This document shows positions 1-9,169 of a stretch of 64,000 bases of DNA, in pieces (within the stretch, counting starts at the first letter, position 1; each line of letters starts with the position of its first letter). The position numbers and the translations under genes are program-made. Under the pieces are notes generated by a model. The model ran no database searches. It saw only the letters and a list, made by a program, of their open reading frames with translations, and had not been told where the DNA came from. Origin of the DNA: an uncultured Roseovarius sp. (GTDB lineage: Bacteria > Pseudomonadota > Alphaproteobacteria > Rhodobacterales > Rhodobacteraceae); contig CANMOU010000001.1 in assembly GCA_947499555.1 (NCBI GenBank), positions 310,001-374,000 of the forward strand. The letters are read 5' to 3'.

Positions 1-898
1 GTTTGACGCCCGCTTGCTCGGCATAGATCTTCGCCACCGCCGCGTCATCCTCTCCTCCAAGCCCCATTTCAGCGGCCTTCGCGAACTGCGCCAATGCAGC
101 TTTGGTCACGGGCGCGTCAAATCCTGCTGACCGTGCGATCTCGAGCACAATCCCCAGATCCTTTGGCCAGATATTGACCGAGCTGTGAGGCGTGTAATCC
201 CCCGCTACGATATGCGGCGCGCGGTTTTCCAGCATCCAGCTTGTACCGGCGCAACTTGGGATCACGTCGAGGAACGTCTTGGGGTCAACACCTTGGGTTA
301 TGCCAAAGGTCAGGGCTTCGGCCATGGTGGCAATATGCACGCCGGCCAGAAGTTGATTGACCGCCTTCATGGCCGAGCCCGCGCCAGCCGCATCGCCCAA
401 GCGGAACACTTTCTCGGAGATGGCATCTAGGACCGGGTCTGCGGCGGCAAAAGCTTCGGGCTTGCCGGATGCCATGATTGTCAGCTGGCCTCGCGCGGCC
501 TTCATCGAGCCGCCGGAAATAGGCGCGTCGAGGTAATGCACGTCATGATCGGCACAGCGCGCGGCCATATCCTTGGCAAATGCTGGCGGGACGGTGGCAC
601 AATTCAGCACCACGCTGCCCGCCGAGAGACGCGGCACAACGCCGGTCTCGCCGAAAAGCACGGCCTCTGTTTGAGCTGCGTTGAGCACCACAATGACCGC
701 AGAATCGAGGTCAGCCGCGACATCCGCAAGCGCGCCGCTTGACCCGCCTTCAGCCTGAAGCCGGGCGGCCCGCTCCGGGCTGATGTCAAAGCCGTAGGTT
801 TCATGCCCGGCGGCGACAAGCGATTGCGCCATGCCGTAGCCCATCGAGCCAAGGCCGATAACGGCGGTTTTGGCTGAATGGCCTGTCTTGCCGGTCAT
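1..898 (-). CDS. NAD(P)-dependent 3-hydroxyacid dehydrogenase, L-threonate dehydrogenase-like (3' end cut by window)
   Basis: The reading frame runs from an ATG at 898 to the window edge with no stop, giving about 299 residues, so the family length (about 300) is nearly complete. The N-terminus has the Rossmann motif GLGSMG of the 3-hydroxyisobutyrate dehydrogenase superfamily, followed by DAPISGGS (substrate loop) and an alpha-helical C-domain with GSAMKAVNQLL carrying the catalytic Lys. These enzymes oxidise beta-hydroxyacids with NAD(P) in the cytosol. The overall pattern resembles L-threonate dehydrogenase (LtnD), but related 2-hydroxy-3-oxopropionate reductases look alike, so the substrate is inferred. 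The gene starts directly behind the mazG stop on the same strand. Confidence 0.78.
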   Translation of the reverse strand, partial: MTGKTGHSAKTAVIGLGSMGYGMAQSLVAAGHETYGFDISPERAARLQAEGGSSGALADVAADLDSAVIVVLNAAQTEAVLFGETGVVPRLSAGSVVLNCATVPPAFAKDMAARCADHDVHYLDAPISGGSMKAARGQLTIMASGKPEAFAAADPVLDAISEKVFRLGDAAGAGSAMKAVNQLLAGVHIATMAEALTFGITQGVDPKTFLDVIPSCAGTSWMLENRAPHIVAGDYTPHSSVNIWPKDLGIVLEIARSAGFDAPVTKAALAQFAKAAEMGLGGEDDAAVAKIYAEQAGVK

Positions 899-1711
899 CT
901 ATACACGCTCCTCTGTCTTGGCCTGGTCCCAAAGCGCATCCATCTCGGCCAGATCAGAGTCTTCCGGGCGTTTGCCTTTCGCCGCCAGAAGCGCCTCGAT
1001 CCGCTCAAACCGCCGGGTGAATTTGGCATTGGCTCGCCTGAGCGCCTGCTCGGGATCCACTTTCATATGCCGCGCCAGATTGGCCATCACGAAAAGCAGG
1101 TCACCGAATTCCTCTTCAACTTTATCCGGTCCAAGCCCCTCTGCCGCCTCGCGCAGTTCTGCGGCCTCTTCTGCGATCTTATCAATCACATGCCCAGCAT
1201 CGGGCCAGTCAAAGCCCACACGTGCCGCCCGCTTTTGCAGCTTTACAGCGCGCAGAAGCGCAGGCAGGCCAACGGCCACACCATCCAACACACCCGACTG
1301 CGCTTTCGCCGCACGTTCAGCGGCTTTCACGGCTTCCCAGTCGCGCGTCTGCTGTTCGGCGGATTTGTCGCGGCTCTCACTGCCAAAGACATGCGGATGG
1401 CGTGCCACCATCTTGTCGGAAATGCCGTCGGCCACATCGTCAAAATCAAAAAGAGCACGGTCCTCGGCAATTTGTGCGTGGAAGACAGCCTGCAAGAGCA
1501 AGTCGCCAAGTTCATCACGCAACTCGCCCCAGGCTTCGCGCTCAATGGCATCGGCCACCTCATAGGCCTCTTCAATCGTGTAAGGCGCTATGGTGGAAAA
1601 ATCCTGTTCGATGTCCCACGGACACCCCCTGTCAGGATCGCGCAGACGGCGCATGATCTCGCGCAATCGCGGCATCCCGCCATTGGGGTCATGGATCAGA
1701 TCATCAGCCAT
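899..1711 (-). CDS. mazG: Nucleoside triphosphate pyrophosphohydrolase MazG
   Basis: A 270-residue protein with two MazG repeats. The first holds CPWD (near residue 25) and the EEAYEVADAI and ELRDELGDLLLQ metal-binding helices; the second holds EEAAELREA and EEEFGDLLFVMANLAR. MazG hydrolyses NTPs and dNTPs to monophosphates plus pyrophosphate and is thought to sanitise the nucleotide pool. The start at 1711 was chosen because an AGGAG lies about nine bases upstream and the protein then begins MADDLIHDP; the longer upstream frame has no family-like sequence. The next gene on the strand begins one base after the stop, so the two are probably cotranscribed. Confidence 0.93.
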   Translation of the reverse strand: MADDLIHDPNGGMPRLREIMRRLRDPDRGCPWDIEQDFSTIAPYTIEEAYEVADAIEREAWGELRDELGDLLLQAVFHAQIAEDRALFDFDDVADGISDKMVARHPHVFGSESRDKSAEQQTRDWEAVKAAERAAKAQSGVLDGVAVGLPALLRAVKLQKRAARVGFDWPDAGHVIDKIAEEAAELREAAEGLGPDKVEEEFGDLLFVMANLARHMKVDPEQALRRANAKFTRRFERIEALLAAKGKRPEDSDLAEMDALWDQAKTEERV

Positions 1712-1775
1712 TGCACTGCGCTCCTTTCTGGCGTTGAGTGGACCCTGACAATGAACCCTCAAGGAGTCCAGACGC

Positions 1776-2951
1776 TTGGCTGTCATCAATCGCATTGCCG
1801 GATTTGCCGAGGATATGACGGCCTGGCGTCGGCATCTACATCAGAATCCTGAACTGGGTCTGGAGTGCCACGATACAGCGGCCTTCGTGGCCGCGCGGCT
1901 GCGCGAGTTTGGCATCACGCAGATTGAGACGGGATTGGCCAAGACGGGTGTCGTTGCCGTGATCGAAGGGCAGGGCGCGGGGCCGGCGATTGGTCTGCGC
2001 GCTGATATGGATGGCTTGCCCATCGAGGAAACCAGCGGTGTGGCGCACCGTTCAACCCGGCCTGGTGCGATGCATGCCTGCGGCCATGACGGGCACACCA
2101 CTATGCTCTTGGGCGCGGCACGCTATCTGGCTGAAACGCGGAATTTCAATGGCCGCGTGGTGCTTATCTTTCAGCCCTGCGAAGAGGCCAATCCGGGGGG
2201 TGCGCGCCTGATGATCGAAGATGGTCTGATGGAGAAATATGACATCTCTCAGGTCTACGCGCTGCACACGATGCCGGGCGAGATGGAGGGCGCGTTTTCC
2301 ACCTGCGCAGGCCCGTTCATGGCGGCGGTCGATACGTTTCACATCGACATCAAGGGCCACGGCGGGCACGGGGCCTTTCCGCATGAAACCCGCGATCCGG
2401 TTGTGGCCGCGGCCGGGATGGTGCAGGCCATCCAGACGATTGTGAGCCGCAACCATTATGCGTTGGAGGACCTGGTTGTGTCGGTCACACAAATCCACAC
2501 CGGCAGTGCCGAAAACATCGTGCCGGAGACAGCTTATGTGAATGGCACGATCCGAAGTTTCGATGAAAATGTGCGCCAGATGGTGCATCGGCGATTGGAC
2601 GAGGTGATCGCCGGGCAGGCGGCCTCTTACGGCGTGGCGGCTGATCTGCGCATCGAAGAGGGCTATCCGGCCACGGTCAACCATCCTGATGAAACCGAGT
2701 TTGCCGCAAAAGTTGCGCGCGAGATATCAGGCGCAGATCAGGTCCGGACAGACCGGTCCCGGGAAATGGGGGCCGAGGATTTCGCCTTCATGCTTAATGC
2801 GCGGCCCGGAGCCTATCTTTTGCTCGGGCAGGGCGAAGGGCCTGCGCTGCATCATCCGGCCTTTGATTTCAACGATGCCGTAGCGCCTGTCGGGGCATCG
2901 TATTTTGCCCGGCTTGTGGAAACGGCGCAGCCGGTGACGACCAAAGACTGA
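1776..2951 (+). CDS. M20 family metallo-amidohydrolase (hippurate hydrolase / N-acyl-amino-acid amidohydrolase type)
   Basis: This is a 391-residue dinuclear zinc amidohydrolase. Metal-ligand motifs include LRADMDGLP, HACGHDGHT, FQPCEEANPGG and the C-terminal LHHPAFDFND; GHGGHGAFPHETRDP marks the dimerisation domain. Such enzymes cleave N-acyl or N-aroyl amino acids in the cytosol. The start appears to be TTG at 1776: AAGGAG sits nine bases upstream and the sequence then matches the family N-terminus (RIAGFAEDMTAWRRHLHQNPELG). It is divergent from mazG and lies 11 bp upstream of an agmatinase-like gene, so the two probably form an operon. The exact substrate cannot be read from the sequence. 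Confidence 0.87.
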   Translation: MAVINRIAGFAEDMTAWRRHLHQNPELGLECHDTAAFVAARLREFGITQIETGLAKTGVVAVIEGQGAGPAIGLRADMDGLPIEETSGVAHRSTRPGAMHACGHDGHTTMLLGAARYLAETRNFNGRVVLIFQPCEEANPGGARLMIEDGLMEKYDISQVYALHTMPGEMEGAFSTCAGPFMAAVDTFHIDIKGHGGHGAFPHETRDPVVAAAGMVQAIQTIVSRNHYALEDLVVSVTQIHTGSAENIVPETAYVNGTIRSFDENVRQMVHRRLDEVIAGQAASYGVAADLRIEEGYPATVNHPDETEFAAKVAREISGADQVRTDRSREMGAEDFAFMLNARPGAYLLLGQGEGPALHHPAFDFNDAVAPVGASYFARLVETAQPVTTKD

Positions 2952-2962
2952 AGGGGGGCAAC

Positions 2963-3934
2963 ATGGCCTTGGAAGACGCAAAAGACCAGGTGGATGAGGC
3001 TTTCACTCGCAACGATCTCAAGGGTTTGTCCTTTGAAAACACCTTTGGTGGCGCGACTTCCATGTTTCGCCGCCGCTATAGCAAGGATCTGACAGGTGTG
3101 GATTTGGCCATCACGGGCATTCCCTTTGATCAGGCGGTCACCAACCGCACCGGAACCCGGTTTGGTCCGCGCGCCGTGCGCGAGGCGTCGTGCCTTCAGG
3201 CCTTTGATCCGCCGATGTACTGGGATGGGTTCAGCCCATTGGAAGAGCTGGCCATCGTAGATTACGGCGATCTGGCGTTTGATTATGCCAATGTCGCGGC
3301 TTTTCCAGCGACACTGACCGATCACATCCGCACCATTCTGGAGGGTGGCGCGGCAAGCATCGCTATTGGTGGCGATCACTACATTTCCTTCCCGATCCTG
3401 CGCGCCTATGCCGAGAAATTCGGGCCGTTGTCTTTGCTGCAATTCGATGCTCATTCCGACACCTGGCCGGATGATGACATGGACCGGATCGATCACGGAA
3501 CGATGTTCTACAAGGCTGTCAAAGAAGGTCTGATTGATCCCGCGCGCTCGGTTCAGGTTGGCATTCGCACTATCAATCAGGACAATCTCGGTGTGCCCAC
3601 GATCACCGCACGCGAGGCGCACGAGATGGGACCTGCGAAGGTGGCTGAGAAGATCAGATCGGTGCTCAAGGACGCGCCGACCTATGTGACATTTGACATA
3701 GATGGACTTGACCCGGCTTTTGCGCCGGGCACGGGCACGCCGGTCTGGGGTGGCCTCTCTAGCTGGCAGGCACAAGCCATCCTGCGAGACCTTGCTGGCA
3801 TCAATATGGTGGGCGGCGACATGGTTGAGGTCTCTCCGCCCTTTGACACGACCGGGGCCACTGCCATTGCCGGAGCACATGTGGTGATGGAGCTTTTGTG
3901 TCTCTGGGGCTGGACGCGGCGGGAGACGGGATGA
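2963..3934 (+). CDS. speB: Agmatinase-like ureohydrolase
   Basis: A 323-residue arginase/agmatinase-superfamily enzyme with all manganese-ligand motifs: GGDHYISFP, DAHSDTW, DIDGLDPAFAPGTG, and the C-terminal GGDMVEVSPPFD. It would hydrolyse a guanidino compound to urea plus an amine; agmatine to putrescine is the commonest activity of close relatives, although guanidinobutyrate and other substrates occur in the family. The start has AAGGGGGGC just upstream. The M20 hydrolase ahead of it and the DUF1499 gene behind are codirectional. The symbol reflects family resemblance, not a proven substrate. Confidence 0.85.
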   Translation: MALEDAKDQVDEAFTRNDLKGLSFENTFGGATSMFRRRYSKDLTGVDLAITGIPFDQAVTNRTGTRFGPRAVREASCLQAFDPPMYWDGFSPLEELAIVDYGDLAFDYANVAAFPATLTDHIRTILEGGAASIAIGGDHYISFPILRAYAEKFGPLSLLQFDAHSDTWPDDDMDRIDHGTMFYKAVKEGLIDPARSVQVGIRTINQDNLGVPTITAREAHEMGPAKVAEKIRSVLKDAPTYVTFDIDGLDPAFAPGTGTPVWGGLSSWQAQAILRDLAGINMVGGDMVEVSPPFDTTGATAIAGAHVVMELLCLWGWTRRETG

Positions 3935-3967
3935 GTCTGAGCATCTTTGGAAGGATGAGAGGTCCGG

Positions 3968-4378
3968 GTGGTGCGTAAAGTGATGTGGATTGTCCTCATC
4001 GTGCTGGTGGCGCTTGTGGGCGTTGGGCTTTATACGCGCCTTGCGCCATCGGATGTGGCGCGCTGGCATAACATGCCCGAGGGGTTGGCAGCAGGTGAAA
4101 CGGCCGCTCAGGCGGTGCGGGTCATCGAAGCCCAGGACGCGACTTTTGCCAGGTTGGACAGGATTATCCTCGCCACACCGCGTACAGAAGTTCTGGCTGG
4201 CAGCATCGAAGAGGGCATGCGCACCTATATCACCCGATCCGCTTTGTTCGGCTTTCCCGATTACACCACTGTGGCGCGCAAGGGCGAACAAATCACTCTT
4301 TTCGGGCGGCTGAGATTCGGAAAATACGATATGGGCGTCAACGCCAGGCGGCTTGACGGTTGGCTAGCGCAACTGTGA
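3968..4378 (+). CDS. DUF1499-family membrane-anchored protein
   Basis: A 136-residue protein with one N-terminal hydrophobic segment (residues 5-23) followed by a periplasmic-type domain. The stretches with VIEAQDATFARLD, RTYITRSALFGFPDYTTVA and FGRLRFGKYDMGVN fit the DUF1499 family, whose function is not known to me. Two GTG codons (3968 and 3971) could start it; GAGAGG lies six bases before the first. It follows the agmatinase gene by 33 bp and may be cotranscribed. Confidence 0.72.
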   Translation: MVRKVMWIVLIVLVALVGVGLYTRLAPSDVARWHNMPEGLAAGETAAQAVRVIEAQDATFARLDRIILATPRTEVLAGSIEEGMRTYITRSALFGFPDYTTVARKGEQITLFGRLRFGKYDMGVNARRLDGWLAQL

Positions 4379-4383
4379 CCGCA

Positions 4384-4611
4384 TCAGGACGACAGGCAGC
4401 TTTCGCTGACTTCGCGCCACATGGGGTTGTTGAGCGACATCTGGCATTGTGCCAGAAAGCTGCGGCCATCCACTTGCATACATATCGTCTGACCCAATTC
4501 CACGCGTGCACCTGTTTTGTCGGTGCAATAGCAATCAACCGTCTTTTTTGCGGTGGCCACCTGTGCCATTGCTGGCAGCATCAGGACAGAAAGAATAAAT
4601 ATACGTTTCAT
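4384..4611 (-). CDS. Small exported cysteine-containing protein, function unknown
   Basis: A 75-residue product beginning with a clear signal peptide (MKRIFILSVLMLPAMAQVATA, cleavage near residue 21). The mature part of about 54 residues has five cysteines, including a CYC pair, suggesting periplasmic disulfides. The start at 4611 is preferred over upstream codons because it places the signal peptide at the N-terminus. It converges with the DUF1499 gene (5 bp between stops) and diverges from prfA. I do not recognise the family. Confidence 0.62.
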   Translation of the reverse strand: MKRIFILSVLMLPAMAQVATAKKTVDCYCTDKTGARVELGQTICMQVDGRSFLAQCQMSLNNPMWREVSESCLSS

Positions 4612-4674
4612 AGGGTTCAATATAGCACAGGCTTGCAGCTTGACCAAGACAGATGAATGCGAGACACCCCGCCT

Positions 4675-5724
4675 ATGGTGCCGTTAGAACGATTAGCAGA
4701 GATTACACAGCGCTTCGAATTTATCGAGGCGCAGATGGCCGAGGGTGGCGGGGATATCGCGAAACTGGGTCGCGAATATGCCGAACTGCGCCCAGTTGTT
4801 GAGGAAATCCGCGCCTATCAGGCCACGCTCGACGGGATCGAGAGCGCGAAAGCGCTGTTGGATGACCCCGAAATGAAAGAGTTGGCGGCAGAGGAACTCT
4901 CGCAGCTCGAGGACAATTTGCCGTGTATGGAAGAGGCGCTGCAGCTGGCGCTTTTGCCGCGCGATGAAGCGGATGCGCGACCGGCGATTATCGAAATCCG
5001 CCCCGGGACCGGCGGAGAGGAGGCGGCACTTTTCGCTGGCGATCTTCTGCGTATGTATCAGCGATATGCCGAAACCCGTGGGTGGAGTTTTGACATTATC
5101 GAGCTCAACCAGACCGAACTTGGCGGCATCAAAGAGGTTGTTGCCAATGTGCGCGGTGAGGGGGTCTTTGCCCGGCTCAAATACGAATCTGGTGTCCATC
5201 GCGTGCAACGGGTGCCGGAAACCGAATCCGGTGGACGCATTCATACCTCGGCGGCCACCGTCGCGGTGCTGCCAGAGGCCGAGGACGTTGATATCCAGAT
5301 CGACGCAAATGACCTGCGGATAGACACGATGCGCAGCTCTGGCGCGGGCGGGCAGCACGTAAACACCACTGATTCCGCTGTGCGGATCACCCATATCCCC
5401 TCTGGCATCGTCGTGACCTCATCAGAGAAATCTCAGCATCGAAACCGTGAGATTGCCATGCAGGTGCTGAAGACCAGGCTCTACGATATGGAGCGTCAGC
5501 GCGCGCATGAGGAACGCTCGGCCGATCGCGCGGCGCAGGTGGGGTCCGGTGATCGTTCCGAGCGCATCCGTACCTACAACTTTCCGCAAGGTCGCATGTC
5601 AGACCATCGCATCAACCTGACGCTCTATAAGCTCGATCAGATTATGCAGGGCGATCTCGATGAGATCATTGATGCGCTCACTGCGGATGCACAGGCGCGG
5701 TTGCTTGCGGAGATGAATGGGTGA
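4675..5724 (+). CDS. prfA: Peptide chain release factor 1
   Basis: A 349-residue RF1. It recognises UAA and UAG in the ribosomal A site and triggers peptide release. The PCRF domain contains [19 protein letters not shown], and the catalytic loop [17 protein letters not shown] has the GGQ at residues 225-227. The anticodon-like region contains [15 protein letters not shown] place the start at 4675 (MVPLERL) because it matches the expected N-terminus; an in-frame ATG at 4657 is possible, and neither has a strong ribosome binding site. The stop overlaps the prmC start (GTGA), coupling the release factor with the enzyme that methylates its GGQ glutamine. Confidence 0.95.
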   Translation: MVPLERLAEITQRFEFIEAQMAEGGGDIAKLGREYAELRPVVEEIRAYQATLDGIESAKALLDDPEMKELAAEELSQLEDNLPCMEEALQLALLPRDEADARPAIIEIRPGTGGEEAALFAGDLLRMYQRYAETRGWSFDIIELNQTELGGIKEVVANVRGEGVFARLKYESGVHRVQRVPETESGGRIHTSAATVAVLPEAEDVDIQIDANDLRIDTMRSSGAGGQHVNTTDSAVRITHIPSGIVVTSSEKSQHRNREIAMQVLKTRLYDMERQRAHEERSADRAAQVGSGDRSERIRTYNFPQGRMSDHRINLTLYKLDQIMQGDLDEIIDALTADAQARLLAEMNG

Positions 5725-6560
5725 GCCTTGTCTTCGCAGATCTGGTGCGCGCCGCAAGGGCGGCGCTGGAACGCGCTGGTATTGAAGATGCACCGCGCGA
5801 GGCCCGCATTCTTGCCGCCAACGCCGCAGGGCTGCCACTTGATCGTGCGTCGGTGTCATTTGACGAGCCTGTCAGCGCTGAGGCGTCCGCTCGGTTGAAT
5901 GAATATGTGACGGCACGAGCCGTGCGCATTCCGCTGTCGCATATTCTGGGGCGCAAGGCATTTTTCAATCACGATTTTACAGTCACGCCCGATGTGCTTG
6001 ATCCGCGCAGCGATACGGAACGTCTCGTCGCGGAAGCCCTTGAAGAAGAGTTTTCCCATGTACTCGACCTGGGAACCGGATCTGGCTGTATTTTGCTGTC
6101 ACTTCTTGCTGCCCGGCCCGAGGCAGCGGGTGTGGGCACCGATATCTCACCCAAGGCGCTGGATGTGGCGCTTGGCAATGCAAATCGGCTTGAGGTCGCG
6201 GATCGATGTCTTTTTCTTCTTTCCGACTGGTTGTCGAATGTGACGGGGACATTTGATCTTATTGTCTCGAACCCGCCGTATATCAGTGCCGATGAAATGG
6301 CAGATATGCAGCCGGAGTTGACCCATGAGCCGCGAATTGCCTTGACCGATGAGGGCGACGGGCTGTCTGCGTACACTGCGATCATACCCTGTGCCCGTAG
6401 GCATTTGCGACCTTTGGGGCGCCTTTTGGTTGAAATCGGATGGACACAAGCCCCCGATGTTGCGCGGCTTTTTGAAAAAGCGGGATATGTCGATATTGCC
6501 GTGCTTCCTGATATCGAAGGCCGCGACAGGGTCGTGCGCGGGGTTTGGCCGGGTGATTGA
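5721..6560 (+). CDS. prmC: Release-factor glutamine N5-methyltransferase
   Basis: A 279-residue class I SAM methyltransferase. It has [11 protein letters not shown] (SAM-binding motif I, around residues 114-124) and the signature NPPY at 184-187, which positions the glutamine of the release-factor GGQ. The N-terminal helical domain contains [12 protein letters not shown]. The usual RPETE motif reads DPRSDTE here. Translation starts at a GTG overlapping the prfA stop. PrmC modifies PrfA and PrfB in the cytosol, so the gene pair is functionally coherent. Confidence 0.93.
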   Translation: MSLVFADLVRAARAALERAGIEDAPREARILAANAAGLPLDRASVSFDEPVSAEASARLNEYVTARAVRIPLSHILGRKAFFNHDFTVTPDVLDPRSDTERLVAEALEEEFSHVLDLGTGSGCILLSLLAARPEAAGVGTDISPKALDVALGNANRLEVADRCLFLLSDWLSNVTGTFDLIVSNPPYISADEMADMQPELTHEPRIALTDEGDGLSAYTAIIPCARRHLRPLGRLLVEIGWTQAPDVARLFEKAGYVDIAVLPDIEGRDRVVRGVWPGD

Positions 6561-6786
6561 GGTGATTTATCCACAAATCTGGCTGATTTTAGCGCTTTTT
6601 GCACGAAATCTGCGCTTAACACTTGTGCTGGGTCGTCTGGCATGGTTACTGGAATGCGTCGCAGCGAGTTTGCAATGCGCAACAGGCGCGACGCCAAGCC
6701 AGCACATCTCACCGGTTCATATTTGGCGCAGGGGGCGCCAGCCGGTCGGAAAAGGCGCTTAGAGCAATAAGGCTGTCAGTTTAGTT
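6561..6786. other. Intergenic region between prmC and the DUF4167 gene
   Basis: A 226-bp gap with no convincing gene. It holds a perfect DnaA-box nonamer TTATCCACA at 6567-6575 and an inverted repeat TGGCGC (6724-6729) / GCGCCA (6735-6740). No T-run terminator follows prmC. The promoter of the downstream gene must lie here, but I cannot place it with confidence. Confidence 0.4.
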
Positions 6787-7335
6787 ATGAGATCATCGAA
6801 GTCACGTTCGCGGAACAAGTCCAACCGCAACCGCTCGTCCATGGGCAATGTTGTCAATCGTGTTTTTGACAGTTCAGGACCGGAAGGCAAGGTGCGCGGC
6901 ACCCCGCAGCAGATCATTGACAAATACAACCAGCTTGCGCGCGACTCGCAGCTGTCCGGCGACCGGGTCGCCACCGAAAATTTCCAGCAACATGCCGAAC
7001 ATTACCTGCGTCTTCTGAGCGTCGCTCAGAAAGAGCAGGAAGTGCGCCGCGAAGAGCAGGAGCGCCACAACCGCGAACGTCAGGCCGAACGCGACCGTGA
7101 ACGCGCGCATCGGCAGGAGCGTGAAGCAAATGGCGGCGACTTGGCCGATGCCCCGCAGCCGGATTTCGCCCAGCCAGATGTCCCGGACGTCGACAACGGT
7201 CTTGTTGAAACCCCCGAAAGCCAGTCCGAGGCCCCTCCGCCAAAGCCAAAGCGCCAGCGGAAGCCAAAAAAGACCGCGGAAGATGCCGCACCCGTGGTGG
7301 AGAGTGGCGAAGAACCTCCCGAAGCAGCAGAATAA
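6787..7335 (+). CDS. DUF4167 domain protein, probable nucleic-acid binding
   Basis: A 182-residue, highly charged protein. The N-terminus is very basic (MRSSKSRSRNKSNRNRSS), followed by the DUF4167 core (VVNRVFDSSGPEGKVRGTPQQIIDKY, DSQLSGDRVATENFQQHAEHYLR), a Q/E/R-rich predicted coiled coil (about residues 78-115) and a disordered acidic/Pro tail containing KPKRQRKPKK. The family is typical of Alphaproteobacteria. Function is unknown to me; the basic, disordered ends suggest RNA or DNA binding (inference). It has no obvious Shine-Dalgarno and converges with rsmA, 8 bp apart. Confidence 0.82.
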   Translation: MRSSKSRSRNKSNRNRSSMGNVVNRVFDSSGPEGKVRGTPQQIIDKYNQLARDSQLSGDRVATENFQQHAEHYLRLLSVAQKEQEVRREEQERHNRERQAERDRERAHRQEREANGGDLADAPQPDFAQPDVPDVDNGLVETPESQSEAPPPKPKRQRKPKKTAEDAAPVVESGEEPPEAAE

Positions 7336-7343
7336 CGCCCGAT

Positions 7344-8195
7344 TTATGTGGAGGGCGGGTGGTCCATCGTCCGCGCTAATGCACAAAACTGTTCCAGACC
7401 CACCGTCTCGGCCCGGTCTGTGGGTTTGATCCCTGCCGCAATCAGCCGGTCTTCAATATCCGGCGCCAACCCCTTGAGCGCCGCGCGCAGCATTTTGCGC
7501 CGCTGATTGAAGGCTTTCGCCACGACATGTTCCAGCACCTTCGGTTCAGCTTGAAAGCGCGGCTGGGGCAGGGCCGTCAGGTGAACCACTGCGCTTGACA
7601 CTTTGGGCGGTGGCGTAAACGCTTCTGGCGGCAGCGTCAGCGCGATTTTCGCCTCTGCGCGCCATTGCGCCAGTACCGCAAGCCGACCATAGGCCTTGGA
7701 GCCGGGCGGCGCCACGATACGCTCGGCCACTTCGCGCTGAAACATTAGCGTCAGGCTCTGCCAGAAGGGTGGCCATGCAGGCGGTGTGAGCCAGCGAACC
7801 AAAAGCTCTGTACCCACATTGTAGGGCAGGTTGGCAACGATCTTGATGGGGGCGCTTAGGTGTTTGGTAGGGTCAATCTCAAGCGCATCGGCATTGATCA
7901 CCTCCAATTGCTCCGGATAGGCCGCAGCAATTTCCGCCAGAGCGGGTAGGCAGCGGGTGTCCTTCTCAATCGCCAGAACCTTGCGCGCGCCTTCCGCCAG
8001 AAGCCCGCGTGTCAGCCCACCTGGGCCGGGACCGACCTCCAGCACATCCGCATCGCTCAGATCGCCAGCCACACGCGCAATCTTGGCCGTCAAGTTGAGA
8101 TCAAGCAGAAAGTTCTGCCCCAGAGATTTGCGCGCTGAAAGCCCGTGGGTCGCAATCACGTCCCTGAGCGGCGGCAGCGTATCGATGCCGCTCAT
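7344..8195 (-). CDS. rsmA: 16S rRNA (adenine1518/1519-N6)-dimethyltransferase
   Basis: A 283-residue RsmA/KsgA. It dimethylates two adjacent adenines in the 3'-terminal helix of 16S rRNA during small-subunit maturation. Visible motifs are [25 protein letters not shown] (SAM motif I) and [11 protein letters not shown] (motif IV), and the C-terminal helical domain has [13 protein letters not shown]. It is the last gene of the lptF-lptG-lptD-surA-pdxA-rsmA run; its ATG overlaps the pdxA stop by four bases. Pairing of pdxA and ksgA is common in proteobacteria. Confidence 0.95.
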   Translation of the reverse strand: MSGIDTLPPLRDVIATHGLSARKSLGQNFLLDLNLTAKIARVAGDLSDADVLEVGPGPGGLTRGLLAEGARKVLAIEKDTRCLPALAEIAAAYPEQLEVINADALEIDPTKHLSAPIKIVANLPYNVGTELLVRWLTPPAWPPFWQSLTLMFQREVAERIVAPPGSKAYGRLAVLAQWRAEAKIALTLPPEAFTPPPKVSSAVVHLTALPQPRFQAEPKVLEHVVAKAFNQRRKMLRAALKGLAPDIEDRLIAAGIKPTDRAETVGLEQFCALARTMDHPPST

Positions 8196-9169
8196 CCGCG
8201 CGCCGCACCCATCTGCGCGGCCATGCGCAGCGCTTCGATCATCGAACTCGGATTGGCAATTCCCTGTCCGGCGATATCAAGCGCCGTGCCGTGATCGGGC
8301 GAGGTCCGCACGAAGGGTAGCCCCAGCGTGACATTCACGCCGCGGTCGAAATCGAGCGTCTTGATAGGAATAAGCGCTTGATCGTGATACATGCAGATGG
8401 CGGCGTCATAGCTTGTCCGCATGGCGGCATGAAACATCGTATCGGCGCTGAGCGGGCCGCGAAGGTCAAACCCCTGCGCGCGCAGGGTTTCCAGCACCGG
8501 TGCAATCATCTCAATCTCCTCGCGCCCCATCTTGCCGCCTTCGCCCGCGTGCGGGTTCAAACCGGCCACGGCAATCCGGGGCGACGGGACGGCGAAATCC
8601 CGCATCAACCCGGCATGGGTCACGCGCACCACATCTTCCAAAAGCTGCGCTGTGAGCGTCTCCTTAACATCTTCAAGCGGGATGTGGATCGTGGCGGGGA
8701 CAACGCGCAGCTGTTCACTGGCCAGCATCATTACGACGGTCTCGACACCAGCGAGCGCAGCCAGATACTCTGTGTGACCAGGATAGGCGAAGTCCGCGCC
8801 GTCTTGGAGCGCCTGTTTGTGAATGGGGGCCGTGCAGACGGCACTGGCCTGACCTGCCTGCACAATCTCGACCCCGCGGCCGATGGCGTCGATCACGCCT
8901 TGCGCATTTTTCGGATCAGGTTTTCCGGGTTGGCGTGGCGCCGGGAAACTCTGCGGCAGGATTGGCAGGGCATCTGCTTCTTCTGCGGGGGCATCCGGCG
9001 CGTCCAGTACCGCCATTGGGGCAAGATCCGCAAAATGATCAGGATCACCGATCACGAAGAATGGCACTTCGCAACGCAGCTCGCGCCAGGCCTGCGCGAT
9101 GATTTCCGGACCAATCCCGGCAGGTTCGCCGCAGGTGACCGCAACGCGCCGGACCTGCGTCTTTGCCAT
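8192..9169 (-). CDS. pdxA: 4-hydroxythreonine-4-phosphate dehydrogenase
   Basis: A 325-residue PdxA, acting in DXP-dependent pyridoxal 5'-phosphate biosynthesis. It oxidises 4-phosphohydroxy-L-threonine with NAD in the cytosol, and the product is used by PdxJ. Family features are the N-terminal [13 protein letters not shown], metal-binding GHTEYLA, the conserved LNPHAGEGG, and the C-terminal [11 protein letters not shown] and [14 protein letters not shown]. It overlaps surA by one base at the start and rsmA by four at the end, so it is translationally coupled inside the operon. Confidence 0.95.
   Translation of the reverse strand: MAKTQVRRVAVTCGEPAGIGPEIIAQAWRELRCEVPFFVIGDPDHFADLAPMAVLDAPDAPAEEADALPILPQSFPAPRQPGKPDPKNAQGVIDAIGRGVEIVQAGQASAVCTAPIHKQALQDGADFAYPGHTEYLAALAGVETVVMMLASEQLRVVPATIHIPLEDVKETLTAQLLEDVVRVTHAGLMRDFAVPSPRIAVAGLNPHAGEGGKMGREEIEMIAPVLETLRAQGFDLRGPLSADTMFHAAMRTSYDAAICMYHDQALIPIKTLDFDRGVNVTLGLPFVRTSPDHGTALDIAGQGIANPSSMIEALRMAAQMGAARG

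Noticed and set aside
2852-4291. 479-codon minus-strand ORF
   Set aside because: Antisense to the agmatinase and DUF1499 genes, no start context or motif; a codon-bias artefact.
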